Shown: positions 9,154 to 17,542 of the stretch, piece by piece
Layout of the letters: every line of letters starts with the position of its first letter
Position numbering within the stretch: position 1 is the stretch's first letter
Notes under the pieces: generated by a model
Told to the model about the DNA's origin: nothing
What the model saw: only the letters and a program-made list of their open reading frames with translations
The model's database searches: none
Position numbers and translations under genes: made by a program
Assembly (NCBI GenBank): GCA_020442165.1
Contig: JAGRKV010000008.1
Span: forward strand, 124,001 to 188,000
DNA: 64,000 bases
Origin: Hyphomicrobiaceae bacterium
GTDB taxonomy: Bacteria > Pseudomonadota > Alphaproteobacteria > Rhizobiales > Hyphomicrobiaceae
Reading direction: 5' to 3'

Positions 9154-9259
9154 CTAGAGAGCGCTCATTTTCGATGGATTCGGGAACGCGCTCTATCCTT
9201 TTGTCATGGGCATGTTTTTCACGCTGAACCGCTACTGACTTCAGCTGGGCATGCCCTAG
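9154..9259. repeat. Dispersed repeat B, copy 1 (CTAG-bounded, 106 bp)
   Basis: A 106-base element starting and ending with CTAG. It is nearly identical to 46721-46826 (also 106 bases) and related to 13892-13998 (107 bases). It is bipartite. The left half pairs AGCGC with GCGCT around TTTTCGATGGATTCGGG. The right half pairs GGGCATG with CATGCCC, and inside that GCTGAA with a sequence close to TTCAGC. This copy lies between regA and the DUF2798 gene and touches neither reading frame. Confidence 0.85.
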
Positions 9260-9300
9260 GCGCTCGAGTTCAGCCAATTCCTGCCGTCAGGGACCTTCAG

Positions 9301-9540
9301 ATGCAGAAACTTTCGCCGCGGTATAATGCTATCGCGATGCCGCTCGTCCTCAGTGGATTGATGACGATTGTCGTGTCTTGCATTTCTACAATCAATGCGA
9401 TTGGCTTTGCCCCGAACTGGCATGGCCTTTGGCTGAAGGCTTGGCTACTTTCGTGGCTGGTGGCTTTTCCGACCATGGTGGTTGTGTTGCCGATCGCGCG
9501 GCGCATGGTGGCGCGTTTCGTAGAGGCTCCGAGGGGCTGA
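9301..9540 (+). CDS. DUF2798 small membrane protein
   Basis: 79-aa protein with two hydrophobic helices (residues about 11-31 and 43-66), starting MQKLSPRYNAIAMPL. The pattern NAIGFAPNWHGLWLKAWLLSW is shortened in some relatives but clearly of the DUF2798 family, whose function is unknown. The start at ATG 9301 is chosen because it gives the usual family length. A longer frame from 9133 runs through repeat B and is not credible. An AGGGA lies about seven bases upstream. Confidence 0.8.
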   Translation: MQKLSPRYNAIAMPLVLSGLMTIVVSCISTINAIGFAPNWHGLWLKAWLLSWLVAFPTMVVVLPIARRMVARFVEAPRG

Positions 9541-9566
9541 CCTGCGGTCGGGGTCGCGCCCGCTCG

Positions 9567-10082
9567 TCAGTTTTTTGCGATGAGGCTGGCCATGTCCGGG
9601 TCAAGCGCATAGCCAAGGCGCAGTGCGGCCGCGCGGGCGAACGACAGCAGCATGGCGCGACGCCGTGCCGGAGCAAGTCGGCGCATCTCGGGCTGGCGGA
9701 TCAACTCGCCGCCGTATCGGTCCGCGAGGATCAAGCCGGCATCCTGGGGTAGCATTTCCACCGGGAAGCCGGGGGCCACTGCAAAAAGAACGCGGTCGGC
9801 GTAGTCCCAATACTCCGGCCACTTGCTATCGGCGCGAAAGTCCTCGACGCTGGACTTTATTTCGATGATCCATATGTCGCCCGACTGTGTGAGCGCCACG
9901 ACATCGGCGCGGCGGCCGCTGGCCAGCGTCAGCTCTGAAAGATGGGCATGGCCAAGCTGACGCATGAGCCTGCCGACGCCACGCTGGATGGCCAGCGCCG
10001 CCTCGGACTGGCGGCCATCCGCCAGGGCGGCTTGCAGCGCACGGAGAGTTTCGGGATCAACCGTATTGTTTTCCACGGTCAT
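9567..10082 (-). CDS. mmcB: MmcB-family DNA repair protein
   Basis: 171-aa protein of the MmcB family, described in Caulobacter as an SOS/LexA-controlled factor linked to mismatch or ImuABC-type repair, with a PD-(D/E)XK nuclease-like fold. The nuclease pattern is visible: acidic residue in GRRADVVAL, then EIK in IWIIEIKSSVEDF. The conserved SKWPEYWDYADRVLFAV block is present. It is convergent with the DUF2798 gene (26 bases) and divergent from the Lon-like gene. I see no clear LexA box in the short upstream region. Confidence 0.88.
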   Translation of the reverse strand: MTVENNTVDPETLRALQAALADGRQSEAALAIQRGVGRLMRQLGHAHLSELTLASGRRADVVALTQSGDIWIIEIKSSVEDFRADSKWPEYWDYADRVLFAVAPGFPVEMLPQDAGLILADRYGGELIRQPEMRRLAPARRRAMLLSFARAAALRLGYALDPDMASLIAKN

Positions 10083-10237
10083 CTAAACGCCATGTCGCGA
10101 TGGAATTCGGGCTTCGGTGGGCGCGATTCTCTCATATCGTTTGTCTTGTCGATTGTCGTAAGCGGCGCCCGGCGCTATCGGGCAACAGTGCATTCCCACT
10201 CTCAAACCGTCAATTCCAGCCAACTGACGCTGCCATT

Positions 10238-12883
10238 ATGATCTTGAAGTATCTACGCAAAGACAAGTCCTCCAAAGAAGCGGAGCCGGCGCGGCCAACC
10301 GAACCGACTTCGGAACAACCTGTGGACTCGCCACCTGAACAGCCTGCGCAAGGGCCTATGGAACAGGCATCCGAAGTGGGCAAACAGGATAATAGTGGCA
10401 GTCCGGGTGAAGCGGGCGGGGAGGCCGTTGGAGCACTCGACCCCGCACAGTTGCGGCGCACGGTCGATCCCAACGTGCTCGGTTTTGAGTCCACGGCCGA
10501 CATTCCCGCGGCATCAGGTCTTATCGGCCAGGACAGGGCGCTGGAAGCGATCGCCTTCGGCATCGACATGAAGGCGCTTGATTTCAACGTATTCGTGCTC
10601 GGCCCGCCGGCATCAGGCAAGAGTACGGCCGTTCGCTCCTATCTCGGGGAGCGGGCTGGAGCGCTGCCGACGCCGGATGATTGGGTCTACGTCAACAATT
10701 TCGAGACGGCGAACCGGCCACGCGCGCTTCGCATGCCGACTGGCCGCGCGCGGCCCTTTGCCAAGGCGATGCTGGCGATGCTGGACGAACTCAGCGCAAC
10801 GGTGCCCGCTATTTTCGACGGCGAGGACTACCGGACGCGGCGGCGGGCGATAGACGAAGCTTTCCGGGCCGAGGGAGAAGAGGCGTTTTCGGCGCTCAGC
10901 CACAAGGCGGAGGAACAGAATGTTGCCATTCTCAAGACGCCGACCGGGTTCGTCTTGGCGCCGATGCACGACGGCGAGGTGGTGAAGCCGGACAGCTTCG
11001 CAACCTTGCCGGAGAGCTACCGCGAGGACGTGGCGCGGCGCATTGCTGCGCTCGAAGGCGACCTTCAGGTAATAATGGAACGCGCACCGCGGGCCGAGAA
11101 GGAGCGGCGGCACCGGCTGGCGGAACTCAATGAAGAGGTGGCGCGGCGGGCCGTTACCAACGCTCTTGACGATGTGCGTGAGCAGGTGGGTGATCTGGAG
11201 GTGGTTCTTGCCCATGTCGATGCGGTCGAGAGCGATCTCGTCCGGTCGATTGGCCTGTTCCTGCAACAGCCCAACGATGAGGAAATCGTGCGCCAACCGC
11301 TGGACCCCAGCCGCGATGCGCGGTTCCGGCGCTATCTGGTCAACGTCATCGTCGGCCACGAAGAGATGGCCGACCCGGCAGGGCACGCGGGCGGCGCGCC
11401 CATTCACGAGGAGCTCAATCCGAATTACGCCAACCTCATTGGCCGCATCGAGCATCTGGCGCAGATGGGCACCTTGGTGACGGATTTTCTTCTCATCACC
11501 GCTGGCGCTTTGCACAAGGCCAATGGCGGCTTCCTGTTGCTCGACGCACGCATGCTGCTGACCTCGCCATTCGCGTGGGAGGCATTGAAGCGGACGCTTA
11601 AGGGCGGCGAAATCCGCATCGAGCAGCCAGCCGAGATGCTGGGTGCGTTCGGCACGCAAACGCTCGAACCCGAACCCATTCCACTTGATCTCAAGGTGAT
11701 CCTGTTTGGCGACCGCGAACTCTATTACCTGCTGGCGGCGGCAGATCCGGAGTTCTCGCGGCTGTTCAAGGTGCAGGCAGACTTTGACGATTCCATTCCG
11801 CGCAGCAGCGACAACGACCTTGCATTCGCGGCGCTGATTGCATCGATCGTGGAGACGCACCGCTTGATGCCGGTCTCGGCAGGGGCGGTGGCACGCCTGA
11901 TCGAGGAAGCGTCGCGGATGGCCGATGACCGGACGAAGGTTTCCATCGAGGTCGGGCGGATCGCTGATCTGTTACGGGAGGCCGATCACTGGGCGCGGCA
12001 GGCCGGGCGCGAAGTGACAAAAACGGAAGATGTCGCACGCGCGGTCGAAGGGCGCATCCAGCGTGCCGATCGCCTGCGCGAGCGTTCGCTGGAAACGATC
12101 GAGAGGAATGTGGTGCTGATCGACACGACCGGAAAGAAGGTCGGTCAGGTCAACGGTCTTTCTGTTCTTCAGACTGGGGCATTCGCCTTCGGCAAGCCGA
12201 GCCGGATCAGCGCGCGGGTCCGCTTCGGTTCGGGACGGATGACGGACATCGAGCGCGAAGCCAAGCTCGGCGGGCCGCTGCACTCAAAGGGCGTGATGAT
12301 CCTTTGGGGTTTTCTCGCTGGCCGCTACGTGCTTGACCGGCCACTGGCGCTGGCCGCGAGCCTTGTCTTCGAGCAGAGTTATGGCGGCGTCGAAGGCGAT
12401 AGCGCATCGTCGGCGGAGCTTTATGCGCTCTTGTCGGCGCTGGCCGACGCGCCGTTGCGCCAGGATCTCGCGGTGACTGGTTCGGTCAACCAGTGGGGCG
12501 AGGTGCAGGCCATTGGCGGTGTCAACGAAAAGATCGAAGGTTTCTTCGACGTGTGTCAGGCGCGCGGGCTGACCGGCAAACAAGGTGTCCTCATTCCCGA
12601 GGCCAACGTGCAGCACCTGATGCTGCGCGACGACGTCGTTGCTGCCGCGCGCGAGGGACGTTTCTCGATCTATACTATCGCGACCATAGATCAGGGCATG
12701 GCGCTCCTGACCGGTATTCCATCTGGCGAACGCGGATCTGACAGCCGCTATCCGGCAGGCAGCGTCAACCGCATGGTGGAAGACAAGCTGGAGCTGTATG
12801 CCGCGCGGGCATCGCGCCTTTCGGCAGGACAGGGCGATCTCATTGCCGCTGCTGAACAGTCTACGAAGGATGACAGCGCATGA
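10238..12883 (+). CDS. Lon-like AAA+ ATPase/serine protease (S16, YcbZ/LonB type)
   Basis: Cytoplasmic ATP-dependent protease lacking the classical Lon N-terminal domain, related to E. coli YcbZ. The ATP site is GPPASGKST at residues 122-130. The Walker B region is probably GGFLLLDARML. The proteolytic Ser-Lys dyad is S722 (EGDSASSAEL) and K765 (GGVNEKIEGF), correctly spaced for S16. The first 60 residues are Pro/Glu/Gln-rich and probably disordered. I chose ATG 10238 (881 aa). The frame is open to 10100, but those residues look non-coding. There is no strong ribosome site at either. Its stop overlaps the start of the next gene by 4 bases (ATGA), indicating coupled translation. Confidence 0.9.
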   Translation: MILKYLRKDKSSKEAEPARPTEPTSEQPVDSPPEQPAQGPMEQASEVGKQDNSGSPGEAGGEAVGALDPAQLRRTVDPNVLGFESTADIPAASGLIGQDRALEAIAFGIDMKALDFNVFVLGPPASGKSTAVRSYLGERAGALPTPDDWVYVNNFETANRPRALRMPTGRARPFAKAMLAMLDELSATVPAIFDGEDYRTRRRAIDEAFRAEGEEAFSALSHKAEEQNVAILKTPTGFVLAPMHDGEVVKPDSFATLPESYREDVARRIAALEGDLQVIMERAPRAEKERRHRLAELNEEVARRAVTNALDDVREQVGDLEVVLAHVDAVESDLVRSIGLFLQQPNDEEIVRQPLDPSRDARFRRYLVNVIVGHEEMADPAGHAGGAPIHEELNPNYANLIGRIEHLAQMGTLVTDFLLITAGALHKANGGFLLLDARMLLTSPFAWEALKRTLKGGEIRIEQPAEMLGAFGTQTLEPEPIPLDLKVILFGDRELYYLLAAADPEFSRLFKVQADFDDSIPRSSDNDLAFAALIASIVETHRLMPVSAGAVARLIEEASRMADDRTKVSIEVGRIADLLREADHWARQAGREVTKTEDVARAVEGRIQRADRLRERSLETIERNVVLIDTTGKKVGQVNGLSVLQTGAFAFGKPSRISARVRFGSGRMTDIEREAKLGGPLHSKGVMILWGFLAGRYVLDRPLALAASLVFEQSYGGVEGDSASSAELYALLSALADAPLRQDLAVTGSVNQWGEVQAIGGVNEKIEGFFDVCQARGLTGKQGVLIPEANVQHLMLRDDVVAAAREGRFSIYTIATIDQGMALLTGIPSGERGSDSRYPAGSVNRMVEDKLELYAARASRLSAGQGDLIAAAEQSTKDDSA

Positions 12884-13746
12884 CGGCGCATGTTGCCGAG
12901 CGTGGAGAGGGCCGGGGGCGCGTGGTGCTGAGGCTGACGGGAGGCTATCCCGTCAGTGAGCGCGCAATCGAGGCGGCAATCAAAGTCGCCAAGGCGTTTC
13001 ATTCGGAAATCGAGAGCTTGTTCGTTGCCGATCGCCAGATCGCCGATGCGGCGGGCTATGGCTTCGCGCGCGAGATAGGTCCGGTGGCGGCACTTTCAGG
13101 AAAGATTGCGATTGCCACTATCGAGCGCGAGTTGGAGCTTTCGGCACGGGCGGCTCTGCGGCGGGTGTGCGAATTGGCGCAGCAGGCAGATGTGCCGGTC
13201 CACGACCGCTTCGTCAGGGACACGCCGCTTGGCGCGCTGGCGCATGCCTGCCAGATGGCCGGGCCATGGAACATCGTCGTGTTCGCGGAACCCTTTACGA
13301 TCGATGTGCTGGCGCGACTGGAGCGTGTGTTCGAGCGCGTCACCGGCATGACCGGCATCCTTATGGTCGGGCCACGGGCGCGGCGTGCGGGTGGGCCGGT
13401 CGTCGCCGTGATCGAGGATATCGAGAGGCTGCCCGGCATGGTTCGCACGGCCCATCGTCTGGCGGCGGCGGAAAGACAGGACGTGATTCTGGCGATTACG
13501 GCGCGGACGCGGTCAGGCCAGAACTGGATCGAAGACGAGGTGCGGCACGCATCGGTGGATCTTTCGCATCTGAAAATCGTGGGGCTCGGCAGACCGGGGG
13601 CGGGCACGGCCGTTGCAGCCGAGATGTTGCGCCAGCTTCACCCTGGCTTGGTCATTGCGGAGCATGGGGGCATTGTCGTGCCGCGCTCAGGCGAGCATGG
13701 TGCGCTCGCCGCCGCATTGGAATGTCCGCTGCTGGTCGTGCGCTAG
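12880..13746 (+). CDS. Tandem USP-like protein coupled to the Lon-like protease
   Basis: 288-aa protein without a name I can give with certainty. The two halves each resemble a universal-stress-protein fold: residues 15-130 (VVLRLTGGYPVSERAIEAA, then EIESLFVAD) and residues 145-288. The C-terminus ALECPLLVVR is like the CPVLVVR end of USP domains. No nucleotide-binding GX2GX9G motif is obvious, so nucleotide binding is doubtful. Its ATG overlaps the stop of the Lon-like gene, so the two are probably partners. Its TAG stop is supplied by repeat A copy 2. The USP relation is inference from pattern only. Confidence 0.7.
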   Translation: MTAHVAERGEGRGRVVLRLTGGYPVSERAIEAAIKVAKAFHSEIESLFVADRQIADAAGYGFAREIGPVAALSGKIAIATIERELELSARAALRRVCELAQQADVPVHDRFVRDTPLGALAHACQMAGPWNIVVFAEPFTIDVLARLERVFERVTGMTGILMVGPRARRAGGPVVAVIEDIERLPGMVRTAHRLAAAERQDVILAITARTRSGQNWIEDEVRHASVDLSHLKIVGLGRPGAGTAVAAEMLRQLHPGLVIAEHGGIVVPRSGEHGALAAALECPLLVVR

Positions 13747-13833
13747 ATCGTTTCAGACTTACGTTGAAACGATCCAGATTTCTTCGCTCACGCAGCTAAT
13801 CCTCGCTATCGCTCGGGCTGCTCCGCGGGGGCG
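13743..13833. repeat. Dispersed repeat A, copy 2
   Basis: Near-identical to 1897-1985, starting with CTAG and the same ATCGTTTC/GAAACGAT hairpin. Like copy 1, it begins flush with the stop codon of the upstream gene. The following bases, to 13891, hold a further small inverted repeat (GATTCCG/CGGAATC) and lead straight into a repeat B copy, forming a composite. Confidence 0.8.
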
Positions 13834-13891
13834 ACGCAAAGCGCCGGGCCGAAGTCGCGGCCTGAACGATTCCGCCTTGGTCGGAATCGCT

Positions 13892-13998
13892 CTAGTGTGC
13901 GTTAATCAATTTTGGAAGCGGGAACGCGCTCTAATCTTGGCGATTTGAGCATGTTTTTCGCGCTGAACCGCACCACACTTCAGCTAGACATGCACTAG
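13892..13998. repeat. Dispersed repeat B, copy 2 (diverged)
   Basis: 107-base CTAG-bounded element, the most diverged of three copies. It keeps the GGGAACGCGCTCTA segment, the GCATGTTTTTCGCGCTGAACCGC core and the CTTCAGCTAGACATGC end. The last CTAG (13995-13998) contains the stop codon of the ppk2 gene on the reverse strand. Confidence 0.75.
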
Positions 13999-14921
13999 GG
14001 TCCGTTACCGTAGAAGAGTTCGTTGGTCGAGCCTGCGATCTTTGGGTCGGGGGCGTGCGCCACGCTTTCATCTTTCTCCTCGTAGTCGATCGCATGCAGC
14101 ACGAGGCGGATCGACTCGAGCCGCGCACGGCGCTGATCGTTGGCGCGCACGACTGTCCAGGGTGCATTAGGCGTGTGGGTGAAGCGGAACATGTCGTGGA
14201 GCGCTTCTGTGTAGGCATCCCACTTGTCGATGGCCGCGATGTCGATCGGCGTCAGCTTCCACTGCTTCAAAGGATTGTGCCGGCGTTCATGAAAGCGCTT
14301 CAGCTGGGTCTCGCGCGCAATGGAAAGATAAATCTTGAAGAGGCGAATGCCGTCCTGCACGAGGAGACTTTCAAACTCAGGTGCATCCCTCAGGAAATCG
14401 GCGAGCTGGTCTGATGAACAAAAACCCATGACCCGCTCGACACCGGCGCGGTTGTACCAGGAGCGATCGAACAACGTGATGTCCCCGGAGGTCGGCATGT
14501 GCGGAACGTAGCGCTGGAAATACCATTGTCCGCTTTCGGTTTCGGTCGGTTTGGGCAACGCGACGGACCGCGCATGGCGGGGGTTCAGATGCTGCATGAA
14601 GCGGGCGATGCACCCGCCCTTGCCTGCGCTGTCGCGGCCCTCGAAGACGACGACGATGCGCTGCCTCGTCTTCTGCACATGGGTTTGCAGCTTTACGAGC
14701 TCGAATTGCAGCCTAGCCAGCTCCTTTTCGTATGCGCCACGTTTCATCTTCTTGGTATAGGGGTAGTCGTCGCCGGTCAGCGCCTTGTCGTCGATTGCAG
14801 CCGGCAGTTTCGGGTTCTCGATGTCGAAGGATTTGACGGTCGACTTTCCCCGCTCGGGCTTGCTGGCGCGGTCGTTATTTGCGCTTTTTGACGTCCCTGC
14901 TTGCTTCTTGGCGCCGGCCAT
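13995..14921 (-). CDS. ppk2: Polyphosphate kinase 2 (PPK2)
   Basis: Transfers phosphate between polyphosphate and nucleotides, usually making NTP from NDP. The Walker A motif is FEGRDSAGKGG and the Walker B region is TLFDRSWYNRAGVERVMGF. The lid-region arginines are in RFHERRHNPLKQWKLTP. All are typical of one-domain (class I) PPK2. I use ATG 14921 (308 aa), with GGAG six bases upstream. A GTG nine codons further up (14948) falls inside the Pho box. The gene is divergent from phoR, which ties polyphosphate metabolism to the phosphate regulon. Its TAG stop lies in a repeat B copy. Confidence 0.93.
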   Translation of the reverse strand: MAGAKKQAGTSKSANNDRASKPERGKSTVKSFDIENPKLPAAIDDKALTGDDYPYTKKMKRGAYEKELARLQFELVKLQTHVQKTRQRIVVVFEGRDSAGKGGCIARFMQHLNPRHARSVALPKPTETESGQWYFQRYVPHMPTSGDITLFDRSWYNRAGVERVMGFCSSDQLADFLRDAPEFESLLVQDGIRLFKIYLSIARETQLKRFHERRHNPLKQWKLTPIDIAAIDKWDAYTEALHDMFRFTHTPNAPWTVVRANDQRRARLESIRLVLHAIDYEEKDESVAHAPDPKIAGSTNELFYGNGP

Positions 14922-14941
14922 GGCTGTCTCCGCATCCTGCC

Positions 14942-14959
14942 TTGTCACACGAGTGTCAT
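14942..14959 (+). promoter_or_regulatory. Pho box between ppk2 and phoR
   Basis: TTGTCAC-ACGA-GTGTCAT matches the 7-4-7 direct-repeat layout of the PhoB site (consensus CTGTCAT-N4-CTGTCAT), with the TGTCA cores 11 bases apart. A weak -10 (TTTAGT, 14971-14976) lies 11 bases downstream, suiting phoR. It could also affect ppk2 on the other strand. Confidence 0.75.
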
Positions 14960-15077
14960 CGAAGCATCACTTTAGTCGGGATATGGCTTGGAGGCGAGCG
15001 GCGGGCAACGTGGCCTGGCGCCCGTGTCTTGCGCGAGCAGCGCAAGTCGGCATGGGGATGGAAGGCGACTTTGGTAA

Positions 15078-16211
15078 ATGGCCGGGATGAACCAGGTGAT
15101 TGATCCGAAGGACAAGGATTTGAACAGTGAGGCCGGGACGGGCGCTGCGGCTGCCGGTGCAGTCGACTGGAAGGCCATGCTGGAGGCGATGCCGGACGCA
15201 GCAGTCGTTCTCGACGGCATGGGGCGGGCCATTCATGTCAACACACTGTTTGCCGATACCTATCCGGAGGTACGGCTTGGGCATCCGCTAAGCCGCTGGC
15301 TCAGGCATCCTGAATTGATTCAAGCCATAGATCTAGCGGTGACGTCGGACCAGCCGAAGGTGGTATCCCTGATCGAGCGGCTGCCACTTGAGCGGCGCGT
15401 TTCGGCACGAGCGATACGGCTGAGGCCCGGACCCATAGAAAATCTTCCGACGGGCGGGCCAACGCTGCTGGTGACGTTCCGCGATCTCAGCGAACGTGAC
15501 CGGCTGGCGCAGATGCGCGAGGATTTCATTGCCAACGCCAGTCATGAGTTGCGGACGCCGCTGGCTTCGCTGAAGGGTTTCATCGAAACGCTGCAAGGGG
15601 CGGCCCGTGATGACGCGGCAGCGCGGCAGAAGTTTCTTGGGCTGATGGCGGGGCAAGCAGAACGCATGTCGCGTCTCATCGACGATCTCCTGTCGCTCAG
15701 CCGGATCGAGATGCGAGAGCACGTACCGCCGCGGAGCCCCGTGGATCTCGACGAGGTTGCCGCCTATGTTTTGCAGACGCTGCAGCCCATTGCTTCGGCA
15801 GCAAACGTATCACTCAGGCTGGAGCCGTCAGGTCAGGCCGTGCGCATTCGCGGCGAGCGTGACGAGCTCGTGCAACTCGTCACCAACCTGGTGCAGAACG
15901 CGATCACACATGGCGGCGCCAATGGTGAGGTGCGTGTTGGCGTCAATCGCATTGAAGCCGCCGGGTGGCGTGGTCCGCGCGGTATAATCAGTGTTGCCGA
16001 CAAGGGGCCTGGAATTGCCCGGGAGCACCTGCCACGGCTGACGGAGAGATTCTATCGCGCGTCGGTCTCCTCAAGCCGCTCCAAGGGCGGCACGGGGCTA
16101 GGACTTGCGATCGTAAAGCACATCGTCGCCCGCCATCGCGGTGATCTAGAGGTGTCATCCGATCTCGGCAAGGGAACGACCTTCAGAGTGCTCTTCGACG
16201 CAATAAAGTGA
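15078..16211 (+). CDS. phoR: Phosphate regulon sensor histidine kinase PhoR, no transmembrane segment
   Basis: Kinase and phosphatase of PhoB. A PAS-like domain (residues about 30-140, AMPDAAVVLDGMGRAIHVN) leads to the HisKA H-box, with H156 in FIANASHELRTPLASLKG. The HATPase domain has the N-box NLVQNAITHG, the G1 motif DKGPGIA and the G2 motif GGTGLGLAIVKHI. The PhoR of most proteobacteria is anchored by one or two N-terminal helices. This one has none, and the codon just before the ATG is TAA (15075-15077), so no longer form is possible in frame. It starts the cluster phoR-pstSCAB-phoU-phoB and is preceded by a Pho box. Confidence 0.92.
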   Translation: MAGMNQVIDPKDKDLNSEAGTGAAAAGAVDWKAMLEAMPDAAVVLDGMGRAIHVNTLFADTYPEVRLGHPLSRWLRHPELIQAIDLAVTSDQPKVVSLIERLPLERRVSARAIRLRPGPIENLPTGGPTLLVTFRDLSERDRLAQMREDFIANASHELRTPLASLKGFIETLQGAARDDAAARQKFLGLMAGQAERMSRLIDDLLSLSRIEMREHVPPRSPVDLDEVAAYVLQTLQPIASAANVSLRLEPSGQAVRIRGERDELVQLVTNLVQNAITHGGANGEVRVGVNRIEAAGWRGPRGIISVADKGPGIAREHLPRLTERFYRASVSSSRSKGGTGLGLAIVKHIVARHRGDLEVSSDLGKGTTFRVLFDAIK

Positions 16212-16253
16212 CGCCACAATCCATAAAAACACTAAATAAAACAACATTCTAGA

Positions 16254-16271
16254 TTGTCATATTGCTGTGAT
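16254..16271 (+). promoter_or_regulatory. Pho box upstream of pstS
   Basis: TTGTCAT-ATTG-CTGTGAT is a near-consensus PhoB site (7-4-7 direct repeat). A -10-like TATTCC begins 11 bases later, at 16282, the spacing expected for a PhoB-activated promoter in which the box replaces the -35. It lies about 100 bases before the pstS start. Confidence 0.85.
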
Positions 16272-16370
16272 CCAGGGGGGCTATTCCTTGCCCTGCCGGC
16301 GGGTGCCGGTTTTCGTGGCGGCGCTCTTGAAGATATCGCCCCACCACACTCCGAGTTGAGGGAGATTACC

Positions 16371-17429
16371 GTGATCTACAAGCGACATGCTCTTGCAGTT
16401 GCTGCCGTGACGCTGGGAAGCCTTGCGACAGCCGGTGCGGCTTCGGCACGCGACCAGCTCCAAATTGCCGGCTCGTCCACCGTGCTGCCTTATGCGAATA
16501 TCGTGGCCGAGCAGTTCGGCAAGGCCTTCAGCCAGTTCAAGACCCCCGTCGTCGAGTCGGGCGGGTCGTCGGCTGGTCTCAAGCAGTTCTGCCAGGGTGT
16601 TGGCGAGAACACGATCGACATCGCGAACTCTTCGCGCAAGATCAAGGACAAGGAAGTCAAGGCCTGTGGTGATGCCGGCGTGAAGGACATCATGGAAGTC
16701 CGCTTTGGCTATGACGGCATTGTGTTTGCCACTGACGCCGGTGGCACGCCGTGGAAGCTTGAGCCCAAGGACGTCTACCTGGCTCTGGCCGAGAAGGTGC
16801 CGGCCGGCGGTAAGCTTGTCGACAATCCGAACAAGACCTGGAAGCAGGTCAACGACGCGCTTCCCGACTGGCCGATCACGTCCTACATCCCGGGCGAGAA
16901 GCACGGCACGCGCGAAGTCTTCGAGGTGAAGGTGCTCGAGGTCGGTTGTAAGGTTGCCGGCGCCGACAAGATCATCGAGGCAGCTGCCGAGGGTGACGAG
17001 CACGCCAAGAAGAAGGCCATCGAGAAGGGCTGCATCAAGGTCCGTAAGGATGGCGCTGCCGTCGACATCGATGGCGACTACACCGAGACCCTGGCTCGCC
17101 TCAAGTCGAACCCGAAGGGCGTGGGCGTGTTTGGTCTGTCGTTCTACGAGAACAACACCGACAAGCTCAAGGTCGCCACGATGTCTGGCATCGAGCCTAC
17201 GGTTGAGACGATTGCCACGGGCAAGTATCCGGTTTCCCGTCCGCTGTTCTTCTACGTCAAGAAGGCGCATGTGGGCGTTGTTCCGGGTCTCAAGGAATAT
17301 GTCGAGTTCTTCACCTCAGACAAGATGATCGGACCGGATGGTCCGCTCGCCGAATATGGTCTGGTGCCGATGCCGGATGCCGAGCGCAAGGCTCTGCAGG
17401 ACGACGTCAAGGCTGCAAAGACCATGTAA
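16371..17429 (+). CDS. pstS: Phosphate ABC transporter substrate-binding protein PstS
   Basis: Periplasmic phosphate-binding protein feeding PstCAB. A signal peptide spans about residues 1-26 (MIYKRHALAVAAVTLG, ending GAASA). The mature part begins DQLQIAGSSTVLPYA, whose SST loop binds phosphate, and continues with VESGGSSAGLKQFC and DIANSSRKIK. The start is GTG 16371 with GAGGGAGA six bases upstream (352 aa). The longer frame to 16254 overlaps the Pho box and is rejected. Codon use is cleaner and more biased than in the neighbours, as expected for a highly expressed protein. Confidence 0.97.
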   Translation: MIYKRHALAVAAVTLGSLATAGAASARDQLQIAGSSTVLPYANIVAEQFGKAFSQFKTPVVESGGSSAGLKQFCQGVGENTIDIANSSRKIKDKEVKACGDAGVKDIMEVRFGYDGIVFATDAGGTPWKLEPKDVYLALAEKVPAGGKLVDNPNKTWKQVNDALPDWPITSYIPGEKHGTREVFEVKVLEVGCKVAGADKIIEAAAEGDEHAKKKAIEKGCIKVRKDGAAVDIDGDYTETLARLKSNPKGVGVFGLSFYENNTDKLKVATMSGIEPTVETIATGKYPVSRPLFFYVKKAHVGVVPGLKEYVEFFTSDKMIGPDGPLAEYGLVPMPDAERKALQDDVKAAKTM

Positions 17430-17437
17430 GTCAGGCT

Positions 17438-17467
17438 GGCTGCGGTGCCTTCATTGGCATCGCAGCC
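17438..17467 (+). promoter_or_regulatory. Intercistronic hairpin between pstS and pstC
   Basis: GGCTGCGGTGCC (17438-17449) pairs with GGCATCGCAGCC (17456-17467) in a 12-bp stem with one G-U pair and a 6-base loop. It starts nine bases after the pstS stop and has no T-run. It probably stabilises the pstS message and lowers read-through to pstC, giving more binding protein than permease. Confidence 0.6.
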
Positions 17468-17542
17468 GCCACGACCACACTGCAGCAGTTGGCAGCGGTT
17501 GCGGCCGATGCCTTCTGCTGATCTGCTTGATGGGGGCAGCGT

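Noticed and set aside
14922..14948. Upstream GTG start for ppk2
   Set aside because: It would overlap the Pho box and lacks a ribosome site, while ATG 14921 has GGAG at proper spacing.
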